Notes: generated by a model not told the origin, from the sequence alone. Shown: positions 43,679 through 53,197, counted from the first letter of the stretch. The stretch is 64,000 nt of DNA from Candidatus Sericytochromatia bacterium (GCA_035285325.1 JAYKJB010000001.1:1-64000), one strand, 5' to 3'. Program-made: numbers and translations.

Positions 43679-44090
43679 ACGCCCCCACGTGCTGGACGAT
43701 GGCGTCCACCTCACCGGGAGTCAGCGCTGCCGCAAAAGGGGGCATACCGCGATCGGGGCTGCCATTGGCGATCATGGTGCGAACATGCCCCTCCCCACGC
43801 TGGGCCGCCGCTGCCAGCGCAGGGCCCATTCCGCCCGTCCCCGCCTCTCCGTGACAGGCCTGGCAATGGGTCTTGAACAGCACGGCCCCATCCGGCGCGC
43901 CGGCGGGGGGCGACGGGCTCGCGGCGAGGCTCGCCACCTGGGGGGCGCCGGGGCTGGCTCCCTGGTCTGCTCCGGCGGACTCTTGGCTGGTCTGGCGACT
44001 GAGACGGTCACAGCCGGCACCGAGGAGCAACAAGCTCGCTGCCAGCAACCAGGGCATCAGAGAGGGAGACCACTTGGGTGCGTTGGACAT
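43671..44090 (-). CDS. Lipoprotein cytochrome c, single heme
   Basis: This is a 139-residue protein. The signal peptide ends LLLGAGC (lipobox). An Ala/Ser/Pro linker follows, then a class I cytochrome c domain with the heme-binding CQACH in [19 protein letters not shown] and the axial Met in [16 protein letters not shown]. It would sit at a membrane surface in the periplasm and shuttle electrons. It lies 13 bases downstream of a sugar ABC permease gene, which has no obvious functional link. No oxidase or reductase gene is nearby. Its 3' end overlaps moaC on the other strand by eight bases. Confidence 0.88.
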   Translation of the reverse strand: MSNAPKWSPSLMPWLLAASLLLLGAGCDRLSRQTSQESAGADQGASPGAPQVASLAASPSPPAGAPDGAVLFKTHCQACHGEAGTGGMGPALAAAAQRGEGHVRTMIANGSPDRGMPPFAAALTPGEVDAIVQHVGAFK

Positions 44091-44103
44091 GGGAAAACGG
44101 GCC

Positions 44104-45051
44104 TCAAGCAGGCGCCTGCCCCCGCTCGAAGGCACGCACGTTCAGGATGGAGAACGCCAGGATCAGAACGAACAAGACCATCCCGATGGCGTTGGCATAG
44201 CCCATGTTCAGGTTCTGGAAGCTTTGCTGGTACAGATAATAAACGACGGTCGTACTGGCATTCAGGGGGCCCCCGTCGGTCATCACATAGATCTCCGTGA
44301 AGGTCTTCAAGGCCGAAATGCTCGACACGATCGCCACGAAGGTGATGGACGGCCAGAGCATCGGCACGGTCAACCGCCACAGCGTCTGCCAGCGACTGGC
44401 CCCATCGATCGCCGCCGACTCGTAAATGTCAGAAGGGATGGTTTGGAGGCCGGCCAGGTAGATCACCATATAGTAGCCCAGGCCCTTCCAGACGGTCACG
44501 ACCATCACGGCCGCAAGGGCGGTTTCCGGGCGGGACAACCAGGCGACCGGATGGGCTGCCAACCAGGGGATGACCAGGCCCAGGAGATAGTTAAGCAGCC
44601 CATTTTCGGCAAAGATCCACTTCCACATCAAGCCGGCCACGACCATGGAAATGACCACGGGCAGATAGTACGCCGCTCGAAAAAACGTCACGCCGGGCAG
44701 CGAGTGGTTGACCAGCACGGCCAGCAGCAAGGGCAGCAGAACCAAGGCCGGCACCACGCCCGCGAGGTAGATCACCGTGTTGCGCAGGGTCTTCCAGAAG
44801 ACCGGATCCGAAACGAGTCGCGCATAATTCGCACCTCCCACCCAGTCCGGCGGCACCAGCGCGTTGAAGTTTGTGAAACTCAGCCATCCCGCGTAGGCCA
44901 GCGGCGCGAACAGGAAGGTGACCAGGACGACGGCTGCAGGCAGCAAAAACAGGTACGGCGCAGCCACCCGCAGCGCGGTGCGCCCCGGGGCGTGGGGCGA
45001 CCCGGGGGTTGGCGGCGCGGAATTTACGAGGATGCCAGAATCTGAGACCAT
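44104..45051 (-). CDS. Sugar ABC transporter permease (MalF/UgpA-type)
   Basis: This is a 315-residue inner-membrane permease with six helices after a polar N-terminus of about 28 residues. The EAA loop that docks the ATPase is clear: ESAAIDGASRWQTLWRLTVP. The family imports sugars or glycerol phosphates, usually as a heterodimer with a MalG-type partner. No partner permease or ATPase gene is in the window. The ATG at 45051 overlaps the end of the binding-protein gene by 28 bases, so both are coupled. Confidence 0.9.
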   Translation of the reverse strand: MVSDSGILVNSAPPTPGSPHAPGRTALRVAAPYLFLLPAAVVLVTFLFAPLAYAGWLSFTNFNALVPPDWVGGANYARLVSDPVFWKTLRNTVIYLAGVVPALVLLPLLLAVLVNHSLPGVTFFRAAYYLPVVISMVVAGLMWKWIFAENGLLNYLLGLVIPWLAAHPVAWLSRPETALAAVMVVTVWKGLGYYMVIYLAGLQTIPSDIYESAAIDGASRWQTLWRLTVPMLWPSITFVAIVSSISALKTFTEIYVMTDGGPLNASTTVVYYLYQQSFQNLNMGYANAIGMVLFVLILAFSILNVRAFERGQAPA

Positions 45052-46316
45052 TCGTCGGCTGCCTGTTCGAGGGCTTGCTGGGGCGTCTGTTGTTTCAAGA
45101 CGGCCCGCTGCAGGGCGTTGTCGAGGGATTTGGCCAGTTCTGCCTGGCGATAGAGCGGCGGGACCAGCAGGGTGGCGCGCTGAAGTTGCGCGGCCGCCAG
45201 GGCACGGGCCCGGTCCTCCAGGGGCGCTTCCTGCGGTGCCTGGAAAAAGGGGTCGCGGGAGGCGACCTGAATGGAAGGCAGGATCGGGACGATGCGACAG
45301 AATGCCAGCTGGCTGGCTCCCGAAGTCACATGCAGCGCCAGGTCGATGGCCAGGTCCGTATGTTGGCTGGCAGAGGGGATTACCAAATTCATCACCTGCA
45401 TGCCGACGCGACCGTCTGCGCCTCCTACCTGCGGCCCCAGGCCAATGCGCTGATACAGCTCGGGGGCGTTCTGGCGGACCATCTTCAAGAACTGGGGACC
45501 GGCCGGCAAGGCTGCAATTTGTCCGGCCTGGAAGCGATCGATGCCCTCACGATGGGGTTGTGTCAGTGCTTCCTGCGGCAGCACCCCGTCGTGGAACAAA
45601 CTCGCCCAGAAGCTCAGGGTTTGGATACCCTCAGGGCCAGCAAAGGCTGCGTGTTTGCCGTCCGGCGTCAACAACGGCACGTGGTCGGCGGCGAACAGAT
45701 CCAGACATTTGCCACGGTCGCCGAAGGCCGGCAGAAATCCGTAGTGGCCGGTCTTCTGCTTGATGGTGCGAGCGGCGGCTGCCAGCTCTCGGTAGGTGGT
45801 CGGCCATGAACCGGTCTCCAAACCGGCTGATTTCCACAAGTCAGCGTTGTAGAGCGTGATCGAGGTCGATAGATACCAGGGGAGCCCGATCAAACGCCCC
45901 GCGACGGTGTTGGCCTCCAGGGCGGCCGGAAAATAGGCGTCGAGGGTCGCTTTCGGCAGGTTCAAGGGCACGAGGGCCCGGGCCGACGCGAGTTTGTTGG
46001 CAAACATCGGGTTCAGATTCACCAGGTCGGGGGCGCGGCCACTGGCGGTGGCGGTCAGCGTCTTGTTCTCGATTTCGTTGGCTGGCAGGTCGACCCATTT
46101 CACGCGGACCCCGGGGTGGTTCGATTCCCACGCCTTGATCAAGCCCCCCACGTAATCCTCGAAGGTGGGCTTCAACTGCATGGTCCAGAACTTGATTTCG
46201 ACCGTTCGTTCACCGTCCGAACGACCGCATCCCGCCAGCAAGAGCGCACCGGCCAGGAGCAGGGTGGTGATTCGGCGTGCGAGGCAACGGCCGGTTTCAA
46301 CGAAGACGTGGCGCAT
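45024..46316 (-). CDS. Extracellular sugar-binding lipoprotein of an ABC importer (family 1)
   Basis: This is a 430-residue solute-binding lipoprotein. The signal peptide ends LLLAGC. Typical family 1 features are VEIKFWTMQLKPTFEDYVGG at the start of the mature domain, NPGVRVKWVDLP-like segment (NHPGVRVKWVDLP), GLPWYLSTSITLYNADLWKS and the ligand-facing FQAGQIAALPAGPQFL. It catches an oligosaccharide or related ligand and passes it to the downstream permease. A TATACT with an upstream TG (extended -10) ends nine bases before the ATG, so the leader would be two or three bases. The sugar cannot be named from sequence. Confidence 0.9.
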   Translation of the reverse strand: MRHVFVETGRCLARRITTLLLAGALLLAGCGRSDGERTVEIKFWTMQLKPTFEDYVGGLIKAWESNHPGVRVKWVDLPANEIENKTLTATASGRAPDLVNLNPMFANKLASARALVPLNLPKATLDAYFPAALEANTVAGRLIGLPWYLSTSITLYNADLWKSAGLETGSWPTTYRELAAAARTIKQKTGHYGFLPAFGDRGKCLDLFAADHVPLLTPDGKHAAFAGPEGIQTLSFWASLFHDGVLPQEALTQPHREGIDRFQAGQIAALPAGPQFLKMVRQNAPELYQRIGLGPQVGGADGRVGMQVMNLVIPSASQHTDLAIDLALHVTSGASQLAFCRIVPILPSIQVASRDPFFQAPQEAPLEDRARALAAAQLQRATLLVPPLYRQAELAKSLDNALQRAVLKQQTPQQALEQAADEWSQILASS

Positions 46317-46325
46317 GTCGACGCC

Positions 46326-46331
46326 AGTATA
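46326..46331 (-). promoter_or_regulatory. Extended -10 box close to the binding-protein start
   Basis: TGATATACT on the minus strand matches the extended -10 pattern. The box ends nine bases before the ATG at 46316, which places the transcription start within three bases of the start codon. Confidence 0.5.
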
Positions 46332-46359
46332 TCACGCGTCGATGCGTGGGTTGAGGCGA

Positions 46360-47403
46360 TCAGGAACTGGTCGATGAGGGGTGATGAGGGTCGTTACGAG
46401 ACGCCCGCGGCGACGCTTCGGGGATCACCCGTTCGCGCGTCGGTCCCACATTCCGAGGGGGGACTGGGGGAGCCGAAGGTGCGTTTGGCGCTGCCGCCGG
46501 CCGGAGTTCATCTGAACCCGAGGTGGGCGCTGGCGCCGAGTCACCGGGATGTGCCGGGGCCAGCACGTTCATCTCGTGCGGGGCGAGTGCCACCACCGTT
46601 CCATCGGAGAGTTCCACCAGGGCTCGCTCGTGGGCCGCTTGCACTTCAAGCACGCGTCCTTCCCCGCCGCCGGTAAGCACGCGTGCTCCCTGGCGCGGCA
46701 ATTGCTTCTTGGCGGCCCGATAGGCCTCCACCTCGTAGCTCAGGCAACACTTCAAGCGTCCGCAGGCTCCAGAGAGCTTGGCCGGATTGAGCGACATGTC
46801 CTGGTCCTTGGCCAGCTTGATGTTGATCGGGGCGAATTCTCGGATGAACGTGGAACAGCAAAGTTCCTTGCCGCAGGGGCCAACGCCGGAGAGATGGCGG
46901 GCCTCGTCGCGGACCCCGATCTGTTTGAGCAAGATGCGGGTCCGTCGGAACGTGCCCGTCAGGTCGCGCAACAGGTCGCGGAAGTCGACGCGGCCTTCGG
47001 AGGTGTAGAGAAAGGTCAGGCGACTGAAGTCCAACGTGTACAGGGCGTCGACCAGCTTCATCGGCAGGGCGTGTTGGGCAATCTTGGTGAGGCAGACTCC
47101 CCGCGCTTTGACCTCTTCCGTGGTTTTTGACTCCAGTTGCACCAGGTCGGCCTCGGTGGCGACCCTCACGAATCGTGCTGCGCCCAAGGAGCCGTGCGCG
47201 GCCACGACCGGGTTGGCCATGACCGAGAGGGGGCGGCAATCCAGCCCCCCGTCCAGTTCGAACACTACGGGCGTGCGGGGGAGCAGTCCCTCCGGAGCGT
47301 GCTCCAGCAGCCGGATGTCACCCGGCCGAAACCGGATGGCCAGTCGGGCCAAGGGTCCCTCGATTCTGATGACGGCCTGTTGGACAAGCCGAGTAAGTGG
47401 CAA
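46360..47403 (-). CDS. ricT: PSP1-domain protein, RicT/YaaT-like
   Basis: This is a 347-residue cytoplasmic protein. The PSP1 core holds clustered cysteines typical of RicT: GPCGKELCCSTFIREF and ACGRLKCCLSYEVEAYRAAK, which in the Bacillus Ric complex bind Fe-S clusters. Additional signature: NIKLAKDQDMSLNPAKLSG. The last 90 residues are a Pro/Ala-rich tail. In Bacillus, RicT with RicA and RicF adjusts RNase Y activity; those partners are not seen here. It follows holB by 81 bases in the common order holB-ricT. The TTG start is the first codon option after an in-frame stop. Confidence 0.9.
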   Translation of the reverse strand: MPLTRLVQQAVIRIEGPLARLAIRFRPGDIRLLEHAPEGLLPRTPVVFELDGGLDCRPLSVMANPVVAAHGSLGAARFVRVATEADLVQLESKTTEEVKARGVCLTKIAQHALPMKLVDALYTLDFSRLTFLYTSEGRVDFRDLLRDLTGTFRRTRILLKQIGVRDEARHLSGVGPCGKELCCSTFIREFAPINIKLAKDQDMSLNPAKLSGACGRLKCCLSYEVEAYRAAKKQLPRQGARVLTGGGEGRVLEVQAAHERALVELSDGTVVALAPHEMNVLAPAHPGDSAPAPTSGSDELRPAAAPNAPSAPPVPPRNVGPTRERVIPEASPRASRNDPHHPSSTSS

Positions 47404-47484
47404 ACGGTGGAAACGGATAACCTATCAAAAACGGCCCGACGAGCAGGGCCAATCTGCCCATGGCATTCCCCGAAAGCGGCGAGG

Positions 47485-48435
47485 TTACACGGGGGGCTGG
47501 GCCAGCAGGCGTTGTCCCAGCGCATCGAAGACCAGCCGGGCATTCGCATGGCGCCGCAGGGCCTCACGTGCTTGTTCGACCTCCTGCGCCATTTGCAGCC
47601 AGGTGGTGACTGGCGCGCTGGCGGCCTGATGACGCAGGCTTTCGCGCGCGTCGCTCGCGCGCAGTCGTTCAGCGCTGATGTCCGGTTGGGCCGCCAGCAA
47701 GGCCAGGTCTCGCAATTGACCCAGCAGGGAATCGAGCGCCGCCGTTTGCTCCTCGGGGGGGCGCGCGGCCAGGGCGTCGGCCCAGGTCATGTAGCCGGAA
47801 AGATGCGCTTCTGGCCAGGGAGCGGAGGGGAGCACAGGGTTGGGCGACTCGGAGAGCCTGGTCAGCGCCAAGCCGATGCGGCCCTCCGAGTTCAGGGCCA
47901 CCGTCCTCGCGCGGGTGACGTCCTCGGCGCCGCGTTCCCGCAGCAGGGCCACCAGTTGCTCCGGCGGTGTGAGGCCGAATCGCACGATCTGACAGCGCGA
48001 GCGCAAGGTCGGCAAAAGGCCGTCCAGATCGGCGCTCAGCAGGATCAGAAGACTGGTCAGCGGTGGTTCTTCCAGGGTTTTCAACAGGGCGTTGGCCCCT
48101 GTGGGATGGATGGCGTCCAGGGCCGCCAGAATGTGGACCTGGCGCTTCGCGGAGAAGGGCTTGCACGATACTGCCGCGATCAACTCGCGCACCTGATCCA
48201 CCTTGAAGGTTTTTTCCCCTTCCGGAACGTCCCATTCCCGCACGTCCGGATGGCTTCCCGCGGCAATCAGCCGACAGGCGCGACACGCGCCGCAGGCATC
48301 CGGGCCCTCGCCAGTCCGTTCAGGGGTATCGCACAACAGGGCCTGAGCAAAGGCCCTGGCGGCGGTGCGCTTGCCGGTGTGAGCGGGGCCTGCCAGCAAA
48401 TAGGCGTGGGAGGGATGCTCCAATGCGGCAAACAA
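47485..48435 (-). CDS. holB: DNA polymerase III subunit delta prime (HolB-like)
   Basis: This is a 316-residue clamp-loader protein in the form given. It has a P-loop-like LLAGPAHTGKRTAARAFAQA, the zinc-binding cysteines DACGACRACRLIAAGSHPD, the NALLKTLEEPP sensor region and the SRC motif LPTLRSRCQIVRF. Family members normally start about 15 residues earlier, and the frame upstream of the TTG does read like the family (LRGLLGQPLARQRLF), but no ATG, GTG or TTG is available there; a CTG at 48474 with GAGG upstream is the best candidate. It overlaps or nearly abuts the GGDEF gene upstream. Confidence 0.88.
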   Translation of the reverse strand: MFAALEHPSHAYLLAGPAHTGKRTAARAFAQALLCDTPERTGEGPDACGACRACRLIAAGSHPDVREWDVPEGEKTFKVDQVRELIAAVSCKPFSAKRQVHILAALDAIHPTGANALLKTLEEPPLTSLLILLSADLDGLLPTLRSRCQIVRFGLTPPEQLVALLRERGAEDVTRARTVALNSEGRIGLALTRLSESPNPVLPSAPWPEAHLSGYMTWADALAARPPEEQTAALDSLLGQLRDLALLAAQPDISAERLRASDARESLRHQAASAPVTTWLQMAQEVEQAREALRRHANARLVFDALGQRLLAQPPV

Positions 48436-48503
48436 CCGCTGGCGAGCCAGCGGTTGTCCGAGCAGGCCGCGCAGGCCTGTGACCTCGTTCCCTTCGGAGT
48501 CGG

Positions 48504-49457
48504 CTATTTTTCTTCTCCACGCCAGAATTGAAGCCCGTGGGCCGGCGTCGCGTAACAGATCACGCGACGGTGGCCATCCTTGCGGGCCAGGTCAAGCCGG
48601 CGCGTGGCCAGCTGGATCAAGGCGCGCGGCGAGGTGGTTTCCACCGTACTGGACAGCCCCACCAAGGGCTCCAGAATGGCGTGCGAAGACACCAGGCGCT
48701 TACCGAACCGCTTCAGGACCTCCAAGGACGCCTCCGCGGGCGTGGACGGGAAGTAGAACAGCAGTTCGTTGGTGTCCCAACGCACGGCCCAGTCCGTCTG
48801 GCGGATCACGTTGCGGACCGTCTGGCCCACCAGGGTGAACAACTGCGTCACTTCATCGGAGGACATGGTGCGGGACAGGGCCCCGAAGTTATCCAGGCCG
48901 ATGATGGCCACGGAGCCCGTCTCCTTCGAGCGCACCAGGCGCTCGCACTCCTCCCGGAAGCGTTCGTTGAAGTATTGACGGTTCCACAGGCCCGTCACCT
49001 TGTCGGTCGAGGTGCGCTTGGCCACCTCATCGGTCAAGGCGGTGGCCAGCCTGGACAGCCCGAGCTGTGGCAACACGGTCTTGAGGACCGCCTCGCTGAG
49101 TTCGTCCGAGGGGCTGGCCGCGAAGGCCACGCCAAAGGTTTGACGGTTGGACACGATGGCGGTCATCCAGCCGCCCGGAACGTTGGGCAGTTCCCGCAGG
49201 GCCGCCTCCTGCTGAACCACTTCGAGCTGATTGGCTTCCACGAAGGCACCGAAGCGCTGCTCCGCACCGTCCGAAAGCGGGACGAAACCTTCGGGTTGGG
49301 GCCACCACACCGCCAGGTCGACCTCCTTGAGGTATTTCCCGACCAGCTGCTTGATGTTTTGGTGGTTGTATTCCCAGGAAACCGTCAGGTTGAGTTGGGT
49401 GGCGAATTGAACGAGCGCTTGGGCTTGCGCTGTCGACAGTGTGGTCTTGGTTTCCAT
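48504..49457 (-). CDS. Degenerate GGDEF-domain protein
   Basis: This is a 317-residue soluble protein. Residues 1-145 form an unrecognised, possibly GAF-like sensor part. From about 150 a diguanylate-cyclase fold begins (DKVTGLWNRQYFNERFREEC, IIGLDNFGALSRTM), but the GGDEF signature is replaced by DTNEL at 228-232 (RWDTNELLFYF). Diguanylate cyclase activity is therefore unlikely; it may bind nucleotide or a partner. The ATG at 49457 has GGAGG six bases upstream. It precedes holB and ricT on the same strand and probably shares their transcript. Confidence 0.85.
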   Translation of the reverse strand: METKTTLSTAQAQALVQFATQLNLTVSWEYNHQNIKQLVGKYLKEVDLAVWWPQPEGFVPLSDGAEQRFGAFVEANQLEVVQQEAALRELPNVPGGWMTAIVSNRQTFGVAFAASPSDELSEAVLKTVLPQLGLSRLATALTDEVAKRTSTDKVTGLWNRQYFNERFREECERLVRSKETGSVAIIGLDNFGALSRTMSSDEVTQLFTLVGQTVRNVIRQTDWAVRWDTNELLFYFPSTPAEASLEVLKRFGKRLVSSHAILEPLVGLSSTVETTSPRALIQLATRRLDLARKDGHRRVICYATPAHGLQFWRGEEK

Positions 49458-49621
49458 GATTGCCTCCAGTGGCGTCCTCCAGGTGCCTGTCTGTGATGCG
49501 ACGGCAACCGCCTGGGGGTACCCCCCTATTGAACCCAAAAACGAGCAAAAGTTACAGAGTGCGTGTTAAGAATCGACTAAACCTGACCGAGAATGAGGCC
49601 GATGCTGCCTCCAGGCGCTGT

Positions 49622-51133
49622 TTACGCCAGCAAGCTACGTGCCGTCATGGCGCCTGGAACGCTCTGCTCGAGCAGGTCCAGGATGGTCGGGGCCACGTCG
49701 GCAAGCACCCCCCCCTCCCGCAGCCGGCGCTCCGAACCCGCCATGTAGAGGGGCACAGGGTTGGTGGTGTGAGCGGTGTGCGGTTGCCGGGTCTCATAGT
49801 CGATCATCTGTTCGGCATTGCCGTGGTCCGCCGTCACCAGGGCGATTCCCCCCTGGGCCAGCACGCTTTGCACCACCCGGCCCACCGCGGCATCGACGGC
49901 CTCGATGGCCTGAAGGGTCGCCGCCATGTTGCCCGTGTGTCCGACCATGTCGGCATTGGCGAAATTCATCACCAGAAAGTCTGTGTGGCCTCCATCCAAT
50001 GCCGCGCACGCCGCCTGGGCCACCGCCGGAGCGGCCATTTCGGGCTGCAGATCGTAGGTGGCCACTTTCGGCGAGGGGATCAGCATGCGCTCTTCCCCCT
50101 CGTAGGGGGCCTCCCTTCCGCAGTTGAAGAAGAAGGTCACGTGGGCGTACTTTTCCGTTTCTGCGGTGTGGTATTGCCTGAGGCCTCGCTCTGCCAGCAC
50201 CTGTGACAGGTTGTCGCTCAACTGCTGCGGCGTGTAGGCCACCGGCAAGGGCAGTTTGGCGTCGTACTGCGTCAAACAGGTCTGATGCAGGCTGGGCCAG
50301 TCCGGGCGCTCGAAGTGCGGGAAGTCTGCCTGAGTCAGCGCGCGGGAGATCTGGCGGGCGCGGTCTGGTCGGAAATTGAAGAAGATCACGCGATCGCCGC
50401 TCTGCATCCGTCCGGCCGCGTCAACCACGCAGGGGACCAGGAATTCGTCCGAGACATCCGCGGCGTAGCTTCGCTCCACCGCTTCCCGGGCGGAGGGGGC
50501 GGATTCCCCGCGCGCCTCCACCAAGGCCCTGTAGGCCCGCTCAATGCGTTCCCAGTTCTGGTCACGATCCATGGCGTAGTATCGACCGGAGACGGTGGCG
50601 ATCCGGCCGTATCCCAGTTCCTGCAGCATGGCCTCGGTTTGAGACAGGAAGCCCAGCGCGCTGCGAGGGGAGACGTCCCGACCATCCAGAAACGCGTGAA
50701 TGTAAGTGTGGGGAACCCCTCGGTCCTTGGCCATCCGCAGCAGGGCAAACAGGTGCTGGATGCTGCTGTGGACGCCCCCGTCGGAGAGCAACCCCATCAG
50801 GTGCAACCGCCCACTGGTTTGTTTGGCTTCGTCCATGGCGGCCACCAGGGCGGGATTGCCCTGGAGTCGACCCTGTCGGATCTCCTCGTCGATGCGCGTC
50901 AGTTCCTGGTAGACGATGCGGCCTGCCCCCATGTTCATGTGGCCCACTTCCGAGTTGCCCATTTGCCCCTCGGGAAGGCCGACCGCCAGCCCAGAGGTAA
51001 ACAGCTGGGTGTGGGGCCAGCGCTGGCTGAGCGCGTCAAAGTGCGGGGTTCTGGCCATTGCGATGGCGTTGGCTTCTCGACGGGGGTTGATCCCCCATCC
51101 GTCACAGATGATCAGGGCGACGGGTCGGGTCAT
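49622..51133 (-). CDS. gpmI: 2,3-bisphosphoglycerate-independent phosphoglycerate mutase
   Basis: This is a 503-residue metalloenzyme of the alkaline phosphatase superfamily that swaps 3- and 2-phosphoglycerate in glycolysis. Motifs: ALIICDGWGINPRREANAIA with the first metal Asp, MGNSEVGHMNMGAGRIVYQE with the phosphoserine Ser in NSEVGH, FLDGRDVSPRSALGF, and late LVTADHGNAEQMID with two metal ligands. Length is normal. It is the last gene of gap-pgk-tpiA-gpmI, about 60 bases after tpiA. Confidence 0.97.
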   Translation of the reverse strand: MTRPVALIICDGWGINPRREANAIAMARTPHFDALSQRWPHTQLFTSGLAVGLPEGQMGNSEVGHMNMGAGRIVYQELTRIDEEIRQGRLQGNPALVAAMDEAKQTSGRLHLMGLLSDGGVHSSIQHLFALLRMAKDRGVPHTYIHAFLDGRDVSPRSALGFLSQTEAMLQELGYGRIATVSGRYYAMDRDQNWERIERAYRALVEARGESAPSAREAVERSYAADVSDEFLVPCVVDAAGRMQSGDRVIFFNFRPDRARQISRALTQADFPHFERPDWPSLHQTCLTQYDAKLPLPVAYTPQQLSDNLSQVLAERGLRQYHTAETEKYAHVTFFFNCGREAPYEGEERMLIPSPKVATYDLQPEMAAPAVAQAACAALDGGHTDFLVMNFANADMVGHTGNMAATLQAIEAVDAAVGRVVQSVLAQGGIALVTADHGNAEQMIDYETRQPHTAHTTNPVPLYMAGSERRLREGGVLADVAPTILDLLEQSVPGAMTARSLLA

Positions 51134-51193
51134 GGCAGGTCATTTCGCTTTCAGGCGTTCAAGACGGGGCGTGGGGGGCGCGGGATGGCCGCC

Positions 51194-51973
51194 TCAGTGG
51201 GTAGGAATGAGGCCGAGCCGGGCGATCGCCGCAAACGAGCTGGCCTCCAGACTGGCCCCCCCCACCAGAGCGCCGTCGATGTGGGGCTGCGCCATCTGCT
51301 CTGCAATCGTTTCAGCCTTGACGCTGCCGCCGTACTGCACGCGGACGGCGGCGGCGGCCGCCGGGGTGAACAGACGCCCCACCGTGTCGCGGATGATGCC
51401 GCAGACCCGGTTGGCCTCCCCTGCCTCGCAGGTCTTGCCCGTACCAATCGCCCAGACTGGTTCGTAAGCAAAGACGAGTCCAGCGACCTCCTCCGCCGTG
51501 CGGCCCTGCAGGGCACGCTGAACCTGGACGATGACAACGTTATCGGTCAGGCCGCCCTCGCGTTCCGTGAGCGTTTCGCCCACGCACACGATCGGGATGA
51601 GTTGATGAGCCAGGGCGGATTCGACTTTTCGAGCGACGGTGTCATCTGTCTCCGCGAAATACTGACGGCGTTCGGAATGCCCCAGAATCACGTGAGAGAC
51701 CCCGAGTTCCACCAGCATGGCTGGTGCAATCTCACCTGTGAAGGCTCCGTGCGTTTGCCAGTGCATGTTCTGGGCGCCGAGGCGCAAGGCCGTGCCGCGA
51801 ATTGACTCGGATACGGCCGCAAGCGCGGTGAAAGGTGGACAGAGTACCACCTCCGCGGCCAGTTCGGCGGGCCCGAGCTGAGCCAACAGGGCGCGGCTCA
51901 GGTCCCGCGCTTCCGCCATGGTCTTGTGCATTTTCCAGTTGCCCGCAATGACGGGGCGACGAGGGGAAGACAT
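51194..51973 (-). CDS. tpiA: Triosephosphate isomerase
   Basis: This is a 259-residue TIM-barrel enzyme interconverting dihydroxyacetone phosphate and glyceraldehyde 3-phosphate. Active residues are visible: Lys14 in AGNWKMHKT, His99 in VILGHSERR and Glu171 in FAYEPVWAIGTGKT. The phosphate-gripping QYGGSVKAETI is present. The ATG at 51973 is served by AGGAGG, which overlaps the stop codon of pgk, so the two genes are tightly coupled. Confidence 0.97.
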   Translation of the reverse strand: MSSPRRPVIAGNWKMHKTMAEARDLSRALLAQLGPAELAAEVVLCPPFTALAAVSESIRGTALRLGAQNMHWQTHGAFTGEIAPAMLVELGVSHVILGHSERRQYFAETDDTVARKVESALAHQLIPIVCVGETLTEREGGLTDNVVIVQVQRALQGRTAEEVAGLVFAYEPVWAIGTGKTCEAGEANRVCGIIRDTVGRLFTPAAAAAVRVQYGGSVKAETIAEQMAQPHIDGALVGGASLEASSFAAIARLGLIPTH

Positions 51974-51985
51974 GGGCAGCACCTC

Positions 51986-53197
51986 CTAACGGTCGTTGAG
52001 GGCAGCCACGCCCGGGAGGACCTTGCCTTCCAAGAACTCGAGGCTCGCGCCACCGCCGGTGGAGACGTGGGTCAAGCGGTCCGCCAGGCCCAAGCCTTCC
52101 ACGGCTGCGACCGAGTCGCCTCCGCCGACGATCGTGATGGCGCCTCTCTCGGTCGCCGCGGCGCACTGACGCGCGACGGCCTCGGTGCCCACCGCGAAAG
52201 CCGGGTTCTCGAACACGCCCATCGGACCGTTCCAGATGATCGTCTCTGCTCCGGCCAGCACTTCAGCGATGCGACCCAGCGTTTTGGGGCCTACGTCCAC
52301 GCCGATCTGGTCGGCGGGAATGGCGGTCACCTCGACCGTGGCGCTGGCTGCAGGGGCTGCGATATCTGGCGCGAGCACCACATCCGAGGGCAGAATCAGG
52401 GTCGTTTTCATCCGCTCGGCGAGGTCTAGGACGCGCGTCGCCACGGCGAGTTGGTCCTCCTCCACCAGGCTCTTGCCGGTGGCGTGGCCTTGCGCCCGCA
52501 GGAAGGTGAAGGCCATGGCCCCCCCGACCACCAGGGCATCGACCTTGCCGACCAGATGATCGAGCACCCCGATCTTCGTACTGACTTTGGAACCCCCGAT
52601 AATGGCGACCAAGGGGCGTTTGGGCGCACTGAGCGCCTGGCCCATGATCTCGATCTCCTTCTGCATCAACAAGCCCGCCGCGGCGGGCAGGTGAGCGGCC
52701 ACACCCGCCGTGCTCGCGTGCGCTCGGTGGGCCGTTCCAAAGGCATCGTTCACATAGAAGTCGGCCAGGTCCGCCAGGGCTCGGGCAAACGCGGGATCAT
52801 TCTTCTCTTCTTCCGGGTGAAAACGCACGTTTTCCAACAGGATCACGTCTCCAGGCTGACTGGCTGCGACCTTGGCCTGGGCGTCTGGTCCGATCGTGTC
52901 GGCGGCCTTCAAAACGGGGGTTCCCAGGCATTCCGCCAGACGAGCGGCGACGGTGTCGAGCCGCAGGGCTTCAGTGACGCCCTTGGGGCGGCCCAGGTGC
53001 GAGACGACAATCACACGGGCTCCCTTCTCCCGCAGTGCCTGCAAGGTGGGGACCGCCGCGCGGATGCGGGTGTCGTCCGTGATCCGCTCACCATCCAGCG
53101 GAACATTGAGGTCTTCGCGGACCAGAACGCGCTTGCCTCGCAGGTCGGCGTCGCTCCAATCGGAAATCGAGCGTTTCTGCAGCACCGTGGCAGTCAT
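51986..53197 (-). CDS. pgk: Phosphoglycerate kinase
   Basis: This is a 403-residue two-lobed kinase that makes ATP from 1,3-bisphosphoglycerate. Motifs: [72 protein letters not shown] and a nucleotide loop [14 protein letters not shown]. The C-terminal [17 protein letters not shown] is complete. It follows gap by 68 bases and is followed by tpiA 12 bases later. Confidence 0.97.
   Translation of the reverse strand: MTATVLQKRSISDWSDADLRGKRVLVREDLNVPLDGERITDDTRIRAAVPTLQALREKGARVIVVSHLGRPKGVTEALRLDTVAARLAECLGTPVLKAADTIGPDAQAKVAASQPGDVILLENVRFHPEEEKNDPAFARALADLADFYVNDAFGTAHRAHASTAGVAAHLPAAAGLLMQKEIEIMGQALSAPKRPLVAIIGGSKVSTKIGVLDHLVGKVDALVVGGAMAFTFLRAQGHATGKSLVEEDQLAVATRVLDLAERMKTTLILPSDVVLAPDIAAPAASATVEVTAIPADQIGVDVGPKTLGRIAEVLAGAETIIWNGPMGVFENPAFAVGTEAVARQCAAATERGAITIVGGGDSVAAVEGLGLADRLTHVSTGGGASLEFLEGKVLPGVAALNDR

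Noticed and set aside
49514-49525. Perfect palindrome GGGGGTACCCCC upstream of the GGDEF gene
   Set aside because: It has no loop or T-tract to act as a terminator, and a single copy gives no basis for calling an operator.
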